Of a stretch of 64,000 nt of DNA, positions 15,522-24,140 are shown piece after piece (positions within the stretch are counted from its first letter, which is position 1; every line of letters starts with the position of its first letter). Under the pieces are notes generated by a model. That model was given only the letters and a program-made list of their open reading frames with translations, did not search any database and had not been told where the DNA came from. Source of the stretch: an uncultured Verrucomicrobiota bacterium (lineage in GTDB: Bacteria; Verrucomicrobiota; Verrucomicrobiia; Limisphaerales; UBA1412); assembly GCA_944389455.1 (NCBI GenBank), contig CALXMK010000006.1, forward strand, positions 1 through 64,000, written 5' to 3'. A program made the translations under genes and the position numbers.

Positions 15522-18080
15522 TTATTTTTCTTCTGAAATTAAAAGTAAGGAATGCTTTTGGGCAAAAGATGTGATTTCTTTGATCATGTATCTCAGAAGG
15601 AGAGTTCTTTGCTTATAAGCATAGAGTGGTAAAATGGGAATTAAAATCAAAATTATCCAAATAAATGGATATGTATTATGGAATAAAGCTATCAATAATA
15701 TTTCAAAGAACAAGAAAAGAGAAAATAAAATTTTAAAAGGACCACTATTGAAAGTGAAGAGCTTAATTTTCAGTATAGCTGTTTGATCTTTATGAGGTTC
15801 TATGAAGGTTAACAATTGCAGGCGAGCACAAAATTCACCATGAATCAAAAGATCAAATTCATTCCATCCTGTATCAGTATGAACAATGTTTCCTTTTTGA
15901 GAGAGAGAGTCTTGTAGTTTTTGTAAGAATTCAATTCTATTTAACCTTGTAGAGTTTTTCTTTTCTGCCCAAAAGGAAAGTATATATTTTTGTGTAAGCC
16001 ATACCTTGTTTGAAATGCAAGGGAGTTGTGTCACATTCTTCAAACTAGGATGCGGTTCTAAAAATCTAGTTTTATAACGAGCATACGAGCGGCAGATTGG
16101 TTGTAATAGAAAAAGTAGTGCAACTAAAGAGCGAGACCAAAATTTTTTATTTTCTAATTTTTGCTGTTTTGCACTCAGAATACACACGGATAAAGAGAGA
16201 ATGAGGCTTGTAAAAGCAAGTGGCATAAAAGGAGAAGAAAATGTTCCAAGCAATGCAAGGGGCAGTGTTACGATAATGTGGTATTCAAAGCTTGTTAGAA
16301 TCAGAAGTCCTGGCATTTCTTTGGGGGTGTAGAGTGTTTGGAAAAGTCCGCTGCCAAAAACTCCGTGATAAATTTTGTCATGTCCTAGAGAAGGGATAGA
16401 GGTGTTATTGGTGTATATTCTCCCTTTCCAAATGCAGGCACCAAAGGAATTAAAATAACAAGGATGTTTTCTCCGAAGAAGTTCTTCAGCTTCTCCATAT
16501 CCATATTGTTGACGTAGATACGCACGAATTGTATTTCTACGAGCATGCCAAACAAACCCAGAAGAACACCATCTAATTTGCCATCCTTTTTGTAAGATTC
16601 GCCAGCAGATATCCACATCATCTCCAGCCTTCGTAAAAATGGGATCAAAACCATTTATTTCTTCCAAAGCCCATTTCCAAAAAGCCATGTTACACCCGGG
16701 AATGTGTTCTGCCGTTTGATCATCAAGTAACACTGCTGCCGGCCCTCCAGGGGCCGCCATCACAACTTTAGATATAGGGGAGTCCTCTGGAGGAAGATAG
16801 TTAGGACCACCTATTGCTACTGATTTTGAATTTATCAGTTCATTACATAGAAGAAGGAGCCAATACTCATCAACGCGGCAATCATCATCTGTGTATGCAA
16901 CAATTTCTCCTTGAGAAGCTCTAAAACCTGTGTTTCTTGCAGCGGAAAGTCCCTGATTTATATTGTGAGTAATAAGTTTAAATTCTGGGAATTTACTAAC
17001 TATTTCAGAGGTAGCATCTGTGGAGCCATCATTAACTACAATAACTTCATAGTTTGGATAATTGATTCGTTTTAGAGATTCAAGGCATGTTTGCAGAGTG
17101 CGAGCCCCATTGTAGGTAGCGATAACAACAGATATTTTGGGGGCCGATATAGGAGGTATTAAAAAATCATCCTGAAAAATCTTTTTAACAACCTCTGCTG
17201 AAATTTTAGGCTTTCGCACAGTATCCACTACGCCAAATTTCCAATCTTCAATCAGATAGGAACCAGTAAACCATTCATCGGTATAGCTAAAAAGAGTGCA
17301 ACCAGATAATCCAGCATCTCTGATTGTTTTTAATTTTCCTTGGATGATTTCGGCTTGCCGCTGTTCCCCTTCACGCAATGAGTCAACTCCTGTTTCTGAT
17401 ATGAATAATGGTTTGCCATCAGTTAAGTTAGAAAGACGAGAAAGATAATTCTTAAATTGTATGGGCGAATGCAGATAGACATTAAAGCTGTAGAAATCAA
17501 CAGATTCGACTGTAAAAAATTCCGTAGTAGGATAGTTTGAGAAAGTACAGAGTAAAGATTGATCAATACTTTTTGCCTCTTCTATCAAGTTTTCTACAAA
17601 TTGAGCAAGTTTCTTACGCCCACTCCAACGAATCAGATCTGGTGCAAATTCATTACAAATGCATAATGCGAACACTGAGGGATGCCCTGATACTAGATGA
17701 GCTGCAGAGCGAATTTTTTCAAAAGCATCCTGCCGTAGTTTTCTCTGATTTAAAAAATCAAGATGTTGCCCCCAAGGGACATCAATAAATAATCTGAGGC
17801 CGTGTGTTGCTGCTTCATCTAAAAACCACTCTGGAGGCACATAATATACACGCAATAAATTAGCGTTAAATGATTTAATTTGTTTAAAATCGAGAATAAC
17901 CTGTTCTCGAATAGGAAAATATATGCCTTCTTCCGTAGGAGGAAAAGGGCCATAAGTGAATCCTTTCCCAAAGAAATGCTTATCACCTGTACGAAAGAAC
18001 CGCCCATCAATATGAATCGGTTGGAGAGTAGCATCTGCCATCATCATAATATAATGTATGGAATACATCCATATTTTCAT
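15522..18080 (-). CDS. Fused glycoside hydrolase - family 2 glycosyltransferase membrane protein
   Basis: An 852-residue fusion. Residues about 20-305 form a (beta/alpha)8 glycosidase like the catalytic domain of GH2/GH5, with the acid/base pair NE at 143-144 and a likely nucleophile Glu229 in FISETG. Residues about 314-560 are a GT2 glycosyltransferase: VVNDGSTD near 348-355, the DDD metal site at 398-400, GDDVD with the catalytic acid at 487-489, and a QQYGYGEAEE element near 524-533. The C-terminal third has hydrophobic segments (about 605-650, 665-680 and 780-815), so the active site probably faces the cytoplasm with the chain anchored in the membrane. The combination suggests synthesis and trimming or transfer of an extracellular polysaccharide. 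The start is uncertain; the ATG closest to the domain is near residue 14. Confidence 0.85.
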   Translation of the reverse strand: MKIWMYSIHYIMMMADATLQPIHIDGRFFRTGDKHFFGKGFTYGPFPPTEEGIYFPIREQVILDFKQIKSFNANLLRVYYVPPEWFLDEAATHGLRLFIDVPWGQHLDFLNQRKLRQDAFEKIRSAAHLVSGHPSVFALCICNEFAPDLIRWSGRKKLAQFVENLIEEAKSIDQSLLCTFSNYPTTEFFTVESVDFYSFNVYLHSPIQFKNYLSRLSNLTDGKPLFISETGVDSLREGEQRQAEIIQGKLKTIRDAGLSGCTLFSYTDEWFTGSYLIEDWKFGVVDTVRKPKISAEVVKKIFQDDFLIPPISAPKISVVIATYNGARTLQTCLESLKRINYPNYEVIVVNDGSTDATSEIVSKFPEFKLITHNINQGLSAARNTGFRASQGEIVAYTDDDCRVDEYWLLLLCNELINSKSVAIGGPNYLPPEDSPISKVVMAAPGGPAAVLLDDQTAEHIPGCNMAFWKWALEEINGFDPIFTKAGDDVDICWRILQKGWQIRWCSSGFVWHARRNTIRAYLRQQYGYGEAEELLRRKHPCYFNSFGACIWKGRIYTNNTSIPSLGHDKIYHGVFGSGLFQTLYTPKEMPGLLILTSFEYHIIVTLPLALLGTFSSPFMPLAFTSLILSLSVCILSAKQQKLENKKFWSRSLVALLFLLQPICRSYARYKTRFLEPHPSLKNVTQLPCISNKVWLTQKYILSFWAEKKNSTRLNRIEFLQKLQDSLSQKGNIVHTDTGWNEFDLLIHGEFCARLQLLTFIEPHKDQTAILKIKLFTFNSGPFKILFSLFLFFEILLIALFHNTYPFIWIILILIPILPLYAYKQRTLLLRYMIKEITSFAQKHSLLLISEEK

Positions 18081-18236
18081 TAGACGTAATTCAATATGAA
18101 AATAATCAATTATATTAAAATTATTAGAATTTTATTTTTTCGCCAAATATGAGGGAATCAGAATTGAGAGAGGAGATTGTTTTCTGCTAAGAATCGTTAT
18201 TTTCAATAAGAGGCAAATTTGTTAGTATGTGCTTGT

Positions 18237-19205
18237 ATGAGAATACTGACAGGGATTCAACCTACAGGAACATTACATTTAGGGAATTATTTCGGAGCGA
18301 TGCGTCCAGCTATTGAACAGCAAACTCAAGGTGAGGCTTTTTATTTTGTCGCAGACTTCCACTCAATGACATCTTTATTTGATCCTAAACAGCGCTTGAT
18401 GAATGTATTAGGTGTCGCAATTGATTTTATGGCCTGTGGACTTGATCCGCAGAAATGTGTTTTTTTTAGGCAGAGTGATGTCTCAGAGGTTACTGAATTG
18501 ACATGGATTTTAAGTACTTTAACGCCTGTAGGATTGTTAGAAAGATGCCACAGCTACAAGGATAAATTAGCAAAAGGATTAGAAGCTAATCATGGACTGT
18601 TCTCATACCCGGTTTTAATGGCTGCGGATATTTTGCTTTACGATTCCAACATTGTGCCTGTAGGAAAAGACCAGAAACAGCATGTGGAAGTAACGCGTGA
18701 TATTGCCATTAAGTTTAATAATACCTACGGAAAGACCTTAGTTATTCCAGAACCACAGATTCAGGAAACAGTAGCTGTTATTCCCGGGACAGATGGTCAA
18801 AAGATGAGTAAAAGCTATAATAATACGATCAATATTTTTGGAGAAGAAAAAGCGATTCGTAAAAAGATTATGAGTATTCAAATGGATTCCAGGACGCCAG
18901 AAGAGCCTAAACCGGATGCAGAAAAAAATAGTGTTATTATCTTGATGAAGTTATTAGATCCCAGTGTAGGAAAAGAATATGAAGAAAAGCTTAGAATTGG
19001 AGGATTGGGCTATGGAAATCTCAAAAAAGCTTTTTTTGAAGTTTATTGGAATTATTTTGAAGGTGCTCGCAAAAAAAGAGAGGATCTTTTGAATAATTTA
19101 GATTATGTTCGTGGTGTTTTGAAAGAAGGTGCGGATAAAGCACGTGTTATTGCAGATGAAGTGCTAAAGAGAGTAAAGGTGGCATCAGGTCTAGGTTCTT
19201 TATAA
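18237..19205 (+). CDS. trpS: Tryptophan-tRNA ligase
   Basis: Class I aminoacyl-tRNA synthetase that charges tRNA-Trp. The HIGH-equivalent is in GTLHLGNYFGA and the KMSKS motif is intact (GQKMSKSYNN). The length of about 322 residues is normal. The ATG chosen gives MRILTGIQPTG, the family N-terminus. An in-frame TTG at 18219 lies five bases after an AAGAGG and would add six residues (MLVCAC); the ribosome-binding site actually favours that codon, so the start remains open. The stop overlaps the ATG of the next gene (TAATG). Confidence 0.94.
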   Translation: MRILTGIQPTGTLHLGNYFGAMRPAIEQQTQGEAFYFVADFHSMTSLFDPKQRLMNVLGVAIDFMACGLDPQKCVFFRQSDVSEVTELTWILSTLTPVGLLERCHSYKDKLAKGLEANHGLFSYPVLMAADILLYDSNIVPVGKDQKQHVEVTRDIAIKFNNTYGKTLVIPEPQIQETVAVIPGTDGQKMSKSYNNTINIFGEEKAIRKKIMSIQMDSRTPEEPKPDAEKNSVIILMKLLDPSVGKEYEEKLRIGGLGYGNLKKAFFEVYWNYFEGARKKREDLLNNLDYVRGVLKEGADKARVIADEVLKRVKVASGLGSL

Positions 19206-19822
19206 TGGAGTGGCATATTCAACCTCGCTCTCTTGCATGTGCTATTTGTCAACGAAAATTTGTTGATAAACAACGCTATCAGACGACTCTCTATTCGCAA
19301 GGTGACAATGGATATAGACGCGAAGATATCTGTATGGAATGTGAAGGAGAGTCCAATAATGAAAAGAGATCTTTCACTGTCACTGATATAAATACTCTTA
19401 AAAAGAGGGAGAATTTTATTTCTCAGTGGCAGGGAATAATTCAAATAACTCCTTCTGTTGTAAAGAGTGATCTTGTTCAAAGGGATAAGATAGAAGTTTT
19501 ATTAAGAAGTATAATTGCCCAAAACTCATCTAAATATAAAAATGCATCTTATATTTTAGCTATAATGCTTGAAAGAAAACGCATTTTAAAAGTAAAAGAT
19601 GTATACATTGATCATCAGAAAAAAATTACACTCTATGAACAATCAAAAACAGGTGACATTTTTGCAATAGAAGATCCGGGATTAAATATAGATCAATTGG
19701 ATGAAGTTCAAAAAGAAATCTGTGATGTCTTAGAACAGGGTGTTTCTAATAATGAGATTAGTATTTCGCCATCTGTGAATATGGAGGAAAATATTTTGTT
19801 TTCTCGGATTGAAATATCATAG
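19205..19822 (+). CDS. Zinc-ribbon protein of unknown function
   Basis: A 205-residue cytoplasmic protein. The first 45 residues hold a four-cysteine zinc-ribbon pattern, CAIC near residue 12 and CMEC near residue 42, with a RREDI segment before the second pair. The rest is predicted helical and charged, with a LLRSIIAQNSSKYKNASYILAIMLERKRILK-like region around residues 98-128 that is rich in Lys and Arg. I do not recognise a named family, but proteins with this organisation appear to be conserved hypotheticals in PVC genomes. It is coupled to trpS and followed by rnc, placing it among RNA and translation genes. Confidence 0.8.
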   Translation: MEWHIQPRSLACAICQRKFVDKQRYQTTLYSQGDNGYRREDICMECEGESNNEKRSFTVTDINTLKKRENFISQWQGIIQITPSVVKSDLVQRDKIEVLLRSIIAQNSSKYKNASYILAIMLERKRILKVKDVYIDHQKKITLYEQSKTGDIFAIEDPGLNIDQLDEVQKEICDVLEQGVSNNEISISPSVNMEENILFSRIEIS

Positions 19823-19841
19823 AACCTGATAGATTAAAAAA

Positions 19842-20549
19842 ATGAATAACAATTTAAAGGTTCTTCAAGAAAGATTGGGATATTATTTTTCCAATGAAAA
19901 GTATCTCAAACAGGCATTGTTTCATCCTTCCTATATTCAGGAAGAGAATCTTTCTTTAACAGAAAGTAATGAAAGACTAGAATTTCTTGGGGATGCAGTT
20001 CTCAATCTCTCTATTGCAGATATCCTTTATCAAAGGTTTCCAAACTTACCTGAAGGGCTTTTAACAAAAGCTCGGGCAAATTTAATCAGTAGAGCCAGTA
20101 TTACTCGATTAGGAGTTTCCATTTGCTTAGAAGAGTTTTTGTTTTTGTCTAAAGGGGAAGAACGAATGGGAGGGCGATCACGTCCTTCCTCCATAGGCAA
20201 TGCAATGGAAGCAGTGTTCGGAGCTATTTTTTTAGAAAGTGGTTTTGATACAGCCAAAGAGTGTATAACAAGATTACTTAAAGAAGCTATAGAGGATATG
20301 CCTTTTGCTCATCAGTTAGATGACAATCCGAAAGGTGAGCTTCAGGAGTATTTAATGAAAAAAGGTCTGCCACTACCTATATATAAAAAAATCAGCGTTT
20401 CTGGTCCTCCTCATAAGCCAATTTTTGAATATGCAATTTATCTAAATCAAAAAGAATTAGGGAGAGCTATTGGAAGTCGCAGACAAACCGCAGAAGCAAA
20501 TTGCGCAAAAATTGCTTTAAAGAAAATAAAAGAAAGAGATGAGTTATGA
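19842..20549 (+). CDS. rnc: Ribonuclease III
   Basis: Double-strand RNA endonuclease that processes rRNA precursors and many mRNAs. The catalytic signature ERLEFLGDAVLN is near residues 42-53. The second acidic cluster lies in the region reading GNAMEAVFGAIFLESG (about 115-130). A C-terminal dsRNA-binding domain covers about 160-230, with the closing GSRRQTAEANCAKIALKKI. At 235 residues the length is typical. It overlaps rpe by four bases (ATGA), so the pair is translationally coupled. Confidence 0.95.
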   Translation: MNNNLKVLQERLGYYFSNEKYLKQALFHPSYIQEENLSLTESNERLEFLGDAVLNLSIADILYQRFPNLPEGLLTKARANLISRASITRLGVSICLEEFLFLSKGEERMGGRSRPSSIGNAMEAVFGAIFLESGFDTAKECITRLLKEAIEDMPFAHQLDDNPKGELQEYLMKKGLPLPIYKKISVSGPPHKPIFEYAIYLNQKELGRAIGSRRQTAEANCAKIALKKIKERDEL

Positions 20550-21223
20550 TTATTGCCCCTTCTCTATTGGCTGCTGATTTAGGCTATTTAGCAGATGAAA
20601 TTAAGAAGATTACAGCTGCAAAAGCTGATTGGATTCATCTAGATATTATGGATGGACATTTTGTTCCCAATCTCTCCTTTGGGCCTGATTTTTTAAAATT
20701 AATAAAAAAGCATACACACTTGCCTTGTGATGTGCATTTAATGTGTTCTTCTCCAGAAATCATTTTAGACCATTTTTTGGAAGCAGGAGCTGATAATATT
20801 ACACTTCATGCTGAGTTAGGGAAGAAAGCTCATACTTTAATAGAAAAAATTCGTGGTTCGGGTTGTCTTGCCGGAATCTCAATCAATCCTCCTACACCTT
20901 TCGAAGAAGCGATTCCTTTTTTATCTGAGATTGATCTTTTGTTGATCATGACTGTAAATCCAGGATATGGCGGACAAAAATTTATCTCAGAGAATATCTC
21001 TAAATTGAAGATGGCGACAAAATGGAAAAAATTAAACAAAAAGAAATTTATTTTAGAGGTTGACGGTGGAATCAATTTTGAATCTATGAAGGAATGCGTG
21101 AAAGCGGGAGCTGATGCACTTGTAAGTGGAACTACTATCTTTCGTTCTGAAAATTATAAGGAAGCTATTCATAAAATGCGTCTTATCGCACAGGATGTTT
21201 GTAAAATCGATTTGCAGAAATAA
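20546..21223 (+). CDS. rpe: Ribulose-phosphate 3-epimerase
   Basis: Interconverts ribulose-5-phosphate and xylulose-5-phosphate in the pentose phosphate pathway. The TIM-barrel signatures are all present: IAPSLLAADLG at the start, HLDIMDGHFVPNLSFG with the metal-ligand His and catalytic Asp, DVHLMCSSPE, a VNPGYGGQKFI loop and LEVDGGIN near 170-177. It has 225 residues, the usual size. Its ATG overlaps the rnc stop, and the next gene begins 12 bases after its own stop. Confidence 0.95.
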   Translation: MIIAPSLLAADLGYLADEIKKITAAKADWIHLDIMDGHFVPNLSFGPDFLKLIKKHTHLPCDVHLMCSSPEIILDHFLEAGADNITLHAELGKKAHTLIEKIRGSGCLAGISINPPTPFEEAIPFLSEIDLLLIMTVNPGYGGQKFISENISKLKMATKWKKLNKKKFILEVDGGINFESMKECVKAGADALVSGTTIFRSENYKEAIHKMRLIAQDVCKIDLQK

Positions 21224-21234
21224 TTTTATCGCTG

Positions 21235-21942
21235 ATGAATATTTATACAGAAGATATTCTTGTTAGGCCTCATGAATGTGGTCAGAATGAACGGATAAAA
21301 CTTCACGGCATTTTAAATTATTTTCAAGATGTTGCCGCTGAGCATGCTAAAATTCTTCGAATGGGAATGGAAGATTTAGCTCTAATGGATAGATTATGGG
21401 TCCTATCGCGGTTGAAAGTTAAAATTTTTAGATATCCGATGCTCAGAGAAAAACTATTTCTTAGGACATATCCTACAGGAATTTTAAAGTTATTTGTTGA
21501 TCGGCAGTATGAAATTTATTCTTCAGATCAATTGCTGGCTGTTTGTTCTAGTTTATGGTTAATTTTAAATGCGAAAACATTAAGACCTCAAGATCCTTCA
21601 AAAATTGTAAAAAATTTACTTCCTGATAATCGGAAAGAAAAAGCTTATTTTCAATCTTTAGATCGAATTAATTCTCAGGATGTTTTTCCCATCTTAGAGT
21701 TGGTTGTCGGAGTTTCGGATATTGATTTAAATGGTCACCTTAATAATGCGGTTTATGCTCGCTATATCGAAGATGTTTTGGGAATGTTAATAGGAAAAGA
21801 ACCGGATATAGATGAAATACAAATTAATTTTCAACATGCAGGAGAATTACATGACCATATAAAATGTGGGGGAACACTCTCTGGGAAAAATTTTTATATT
21901 TCAGGAGGAAATTATTTTTGTGCAGAGGGTAAATTACGATAA
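21235..21942 (+). CDS. Acyl-ACP thioesterase-like double-hotdog protein
   Basis: A 235-residue member of the acyl-ACP thioesterase family, which releases fatty acids from acyl carrier protein. Two hotdog halves are visible: the first (about 1-115) contains DVAAEHAKILRMG and LWVLSRLKVKI, and the second (about 150-235) contains the conserved DIDLNGHLNNAVYARYIED with the catalytic Asn/His pair. Bacterial family members of this size occur widely in anaerobes and PVC bacteria. Fatty-acid length specificity cannot be read. It closes the trpS-to-rpe run; a gap of about 90 bases with a promoter follows. Confidence 0.85.
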   Translation: MNIYTEDILVRPHECGQNERIKLHGILNYFQDVAAEHAKILRMGMEDLALMDRLWVLSRLKVKIFRYPMLREKLFLRTYPTGILKLFVDRQYEIYSSDQLLAVCSSLWLILNAKTLRPQDPSKIVKNLLPDNRKEKAYFQSLDRINSQDVFPILELVVGVSDIDLNGHLNNAVYARYIEDVLGMLIGKEPDIDEIQINFQHAGELHDHIKCGGTLSGKNFYISGGNYFCAEGKLR

Positions 21943-21981
21943 TTAAGAAAAATCATAATTTTATATTTTGTATCTCTATAG

Positions 21982-22010
21982 TTGCTATTTAGCTTTGTCT
22001 AAAGTAAAAT
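21982..22010 (+). promoter_or_regulatory. Sigma-70-like promoter for the STAS gene
   Basis: TTGCTA at 21982-21987 and TAAAAT at 22005-22010 are separated by 17 bases. Transcription would start about 17 bases before the STAS start codon at 22034. It is a pattern match only. Confidence 0.4.
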
Positions 22011-22033
22011 AGATTTCGGTTTATTATAATATT

Positions 22034-22552
22034 ATGGCTATTACACAAGCATCATTTAAAATTGCCCATGCAGGAGCGTCTGCTATTATCAAAATAGAGG
22101 GAAGGGCAAATTGCAATTCAACGGATGGTTTTAATCAAGTTATTGATCAAGAAATTAGAGAAGGCTGTCGGAATTTTATTCTGGATTTGTCTGAGTGTAT
22201 CATTATGGATAGTTCTTTTTTGGGAACATTAGTTCGAAAAGTTGAAGAGGCTAAGAATTCACAGGATTGTATCCAGGTGGAGTTGTTTGATGCATCAGAA
22301 CGCATTTTGGAATTAATGGAGGATTTAGGAGCTCTTCCACTTTTTCAGATTTTAAAAACGGACGATGAACCTTCTGTCTCATTTAAAGAAGTATCATTGA
22401 ACACAAATTGTGATAAATTAACGCTGTTGAAAAATTCTATTCAAGCCCATGAAACATTGCTTCAATGCATCACTAAACTGGAAAAAAAGGCTTCGATTGA
22501 ATCTCTTATCAAAATGCTCAAAATAGAGCTTGAAGCAGAAGAGAATAAATAG
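22034..22552 (+). CDS. STAS-domain protein (anti-sigma factor antagonist-like)
   Basis: Residues 1 to about 110 form a STAS domain of the SpoIIAA/RsbV type: SFKIAHAGASAIIKIEG at the start and LDLSECIIMDSSFLGTL near 50-66, where the Ser pair after Asp is the usual phosphorylation site. A helical C-terminal tail (about 115-172) with QAHETLLQCITKLE is extra compared with a bare STAS protein. It probably acts as a phosphorylation-controlled partner switch. No anti-sigma kinase or phosphatase lies next to it, so its partner is elsewhere. Confidence 0.85.
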   Translation: MAITQASFKIAHAGASAIIKIEGRANCNSTDGFNQVIDQEIREGCRNFILDLSECIIMDSSFLGTLVRKVEEAKNSQDCIQVELFDASERILELMEDLGALPLFQILKTDDEPSVSFKEVSLNTNCDKLTLLKNSIQAHETLLQCITKLEKKASIESLIKMLKIELEAEENK

Positions 22553-22658
22553 ATTATTTTTGTTTTGGATTTATTTTTGGTTGATATCGTTATTTTTTTA
22601 AAAATGATAAATGAGGTAGAATTAAAGAAATTATACTTTGAGGCATTGCCTGTTTGTT

Positions 22659-23243
22659 ATGTCTTATCTTTTTGAACCTATTATTCTGGCATCGGCATCG
22701 CCGCGAAGGGCAGAGTTATTGAGAGATGCTTTTATTCCTTTTGAGATTTGTCCTTCTCATGCAGAAGAAATAAAGGATTCTGATTGTACAGCAGCTTTTC
22801 TAGTTAAGAAGAATGCTTTGCTTAAAGCGATGGATGTTGCTAAGCAATATCCATCCAGACTTGTTTTGGGAGCTGATACAATTGTCTATAGAAAAGGGAA
22901 ACTTTATGGAAAACCAATGAATATACATGATGCGAAAGGAATGCTTGAAGAATTGCAAGGGAAAATGCATCAGGTTATAACAGGAGTGGCTCTTCTATGT
23001 TTAGATGAAGGAGTAAAAAGAGTTTTTGATGTTGTAACAGATGTTGAATTTAAATCGCTTTCTTTAAAACAGATAGATGAGTATATTGATTTAGCTAATC
23101 CGCTAGATATGGCTGGAGCTTATGGAATCCAGAGCTACGGAGGACTGATTATTGAGAAGATAAAGGGATCATATTCCAATGTAGTTGGATTGCCATTGGA
23201 TGAGTTAAGAGAAGTACTGGACGAGTTGAAGAAAAGATTTTAG
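22659..23243 (+). CDS. maf: Maf-like nucleoside triphosphate pyrophosphatase
   Basis: Maf proteins hydrolyse non-canonical or modified NTPs (m7GTP, dTTP/UTP) and are linked to septum formation. The signature LASASPRRAELLRD lies near the N-terminus; the middle has LVLGADTIVYRKGKLYGKP with the catalytic Asp, and the KNALLKA segment is also conserved. I start at the ATG of 22659, giving MSYLFEPIILASASPRR, because the upstream TTG at 22638 would add seven residues not seen in the family. The final 195 residues match the usual length. mlaE follows 43 bases later. Confidence 0.93.
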   Translation: MSYLFEPIILASASPRRAELLRDAFIPFEICPSHAEEIKDSDCTAAFLVKKNALLKAMDVAKQYPSRLVLGADTIVYRKGKLYGKPMNIHDAKGMLEELQGKMHQVITGVALLCLDEGVKRVFDVVTDVEFKSLSLKQIDEYIDLANPLDMAGAYGIQSYGGLIIEKIKGSYSNVVGLPLDELREVLDELKKRF

Positions 23244-23286
23244 TTTTGCATTCAATTTATCTGTAATCTAGCTCAAAATAAAGAAA

Positions 23287-24108
23287 ATGTGTAATATGGA
23301 AATAGAAGAGAGTAATAAAAACCATGAGTCAAATTCTTTCTTTGTGTCGACTGGTTTAGGGGTATTTTCTATTCTTTCAAATTTTCGCTGTCTTTTCTGT
23401 TTTATGCTCATTGTCTTAGGAGTATATTTCAAGAAGAGGAAGAAAAGTACTAAAGTAATTTATCCATTAATAGTTAGAGAGATATACAAATGTGGATTGA
23501 TTCCTTTGCCTATTATTCTTTTTCTCTCTTTTGTTATTGGTTTTTTGGTTGTGGGACAAACTATACCTCTTTCTGAATTGGTTGGCAGTGAGATTATTGG
23601 GAATATACTTGTTTTAGTTATTTTTAAAGAGGTTGGTCCTCTTTTGGCTGCTACAGTTGTTTTGATCCGTATAGGGATAAGTACCGTAGTAGAATTAGCT
23701 GAGGAACGTGCATCTAAGAATCTAGATGGGATTGTTTCTTTAGGGATTGATCCTATTCACTATTATGTAATACCTAGAGTATTAGGTATGGGGTGTGCCA
23801 CTTTTTGTTTAACAATTTATTTAATTATCTTCGCTTTTTTAAGTGGCTATATAGTGGTCTTTTTCATGGATATTCCATGGAAACCGATTGAATATGTTGA
23901 TCAAATTGTGGCGGCCCTCTTATGGAGTGATTTTCTATTATTAGCATTGAAAACAATGTTTTTTGGTGGGTTAGTTGCTGTTGCGACCAGCTATGAAGCA
24001 TTGACACGTCCTTTGCGATCTCAGGACATACCAAAGGCAATTACACGAACTGTTATAGATTGTCTTCTTGGATGGGGAATAATTGATATCATATTTTTAT
24101 TACTCTAA
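23287..24108 (+). CDS. mlaE: MlaE-type phospholipid ABC transporter permease
   Basis: Permease of an Mla/Mce lipid-transport complex that moves phospholipids between inner and outer membrane. The 273-residue protein has about five or six transmembrane segments, plus an N-terminal cytoplasmic region of about 25 residues and a first hydrophobic segment near 28-48. The core has the family pattern: FKEVGPLLAATVVLIRIG (about 118-135), AEERASKNLDGIVSLGIDP with the ATPase-coupling helix, and a C-terminal EALTRPLRSQDIPKAITRTV. It heads a set with the ATPase-like protein (33 bases downstream), an MCE protein and a lipoprotein. Confidence 0.9.
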   Translation: MCNMEIEESNKNHESNSFFVSTGLGVFSILSNFRCLFCFMLIVLGVYFKKRKKSTKVIYPLIVREIYKCGLIPLPIILFLSFVIGFLVVGQTIPLSELVGSEIIGNILVLVIFKEVGPLLAATVVLIRIGISTVVELAEERASKNLDGIVSLGIDPIHYYVIPRVLGMGCATFCLTIYLIIFAFLSGYIVVFFMDIPWKPIEYVDQIVAALLWSDFLLLALKTMFFGGLVAVATSYEALTRPLRSQDIPKAITRTVIDCLLGWGIIDIIFLLL

Positions 24109-24140
24109 TATGTTTTGAAAATGAATAGTGAAACTAATGA

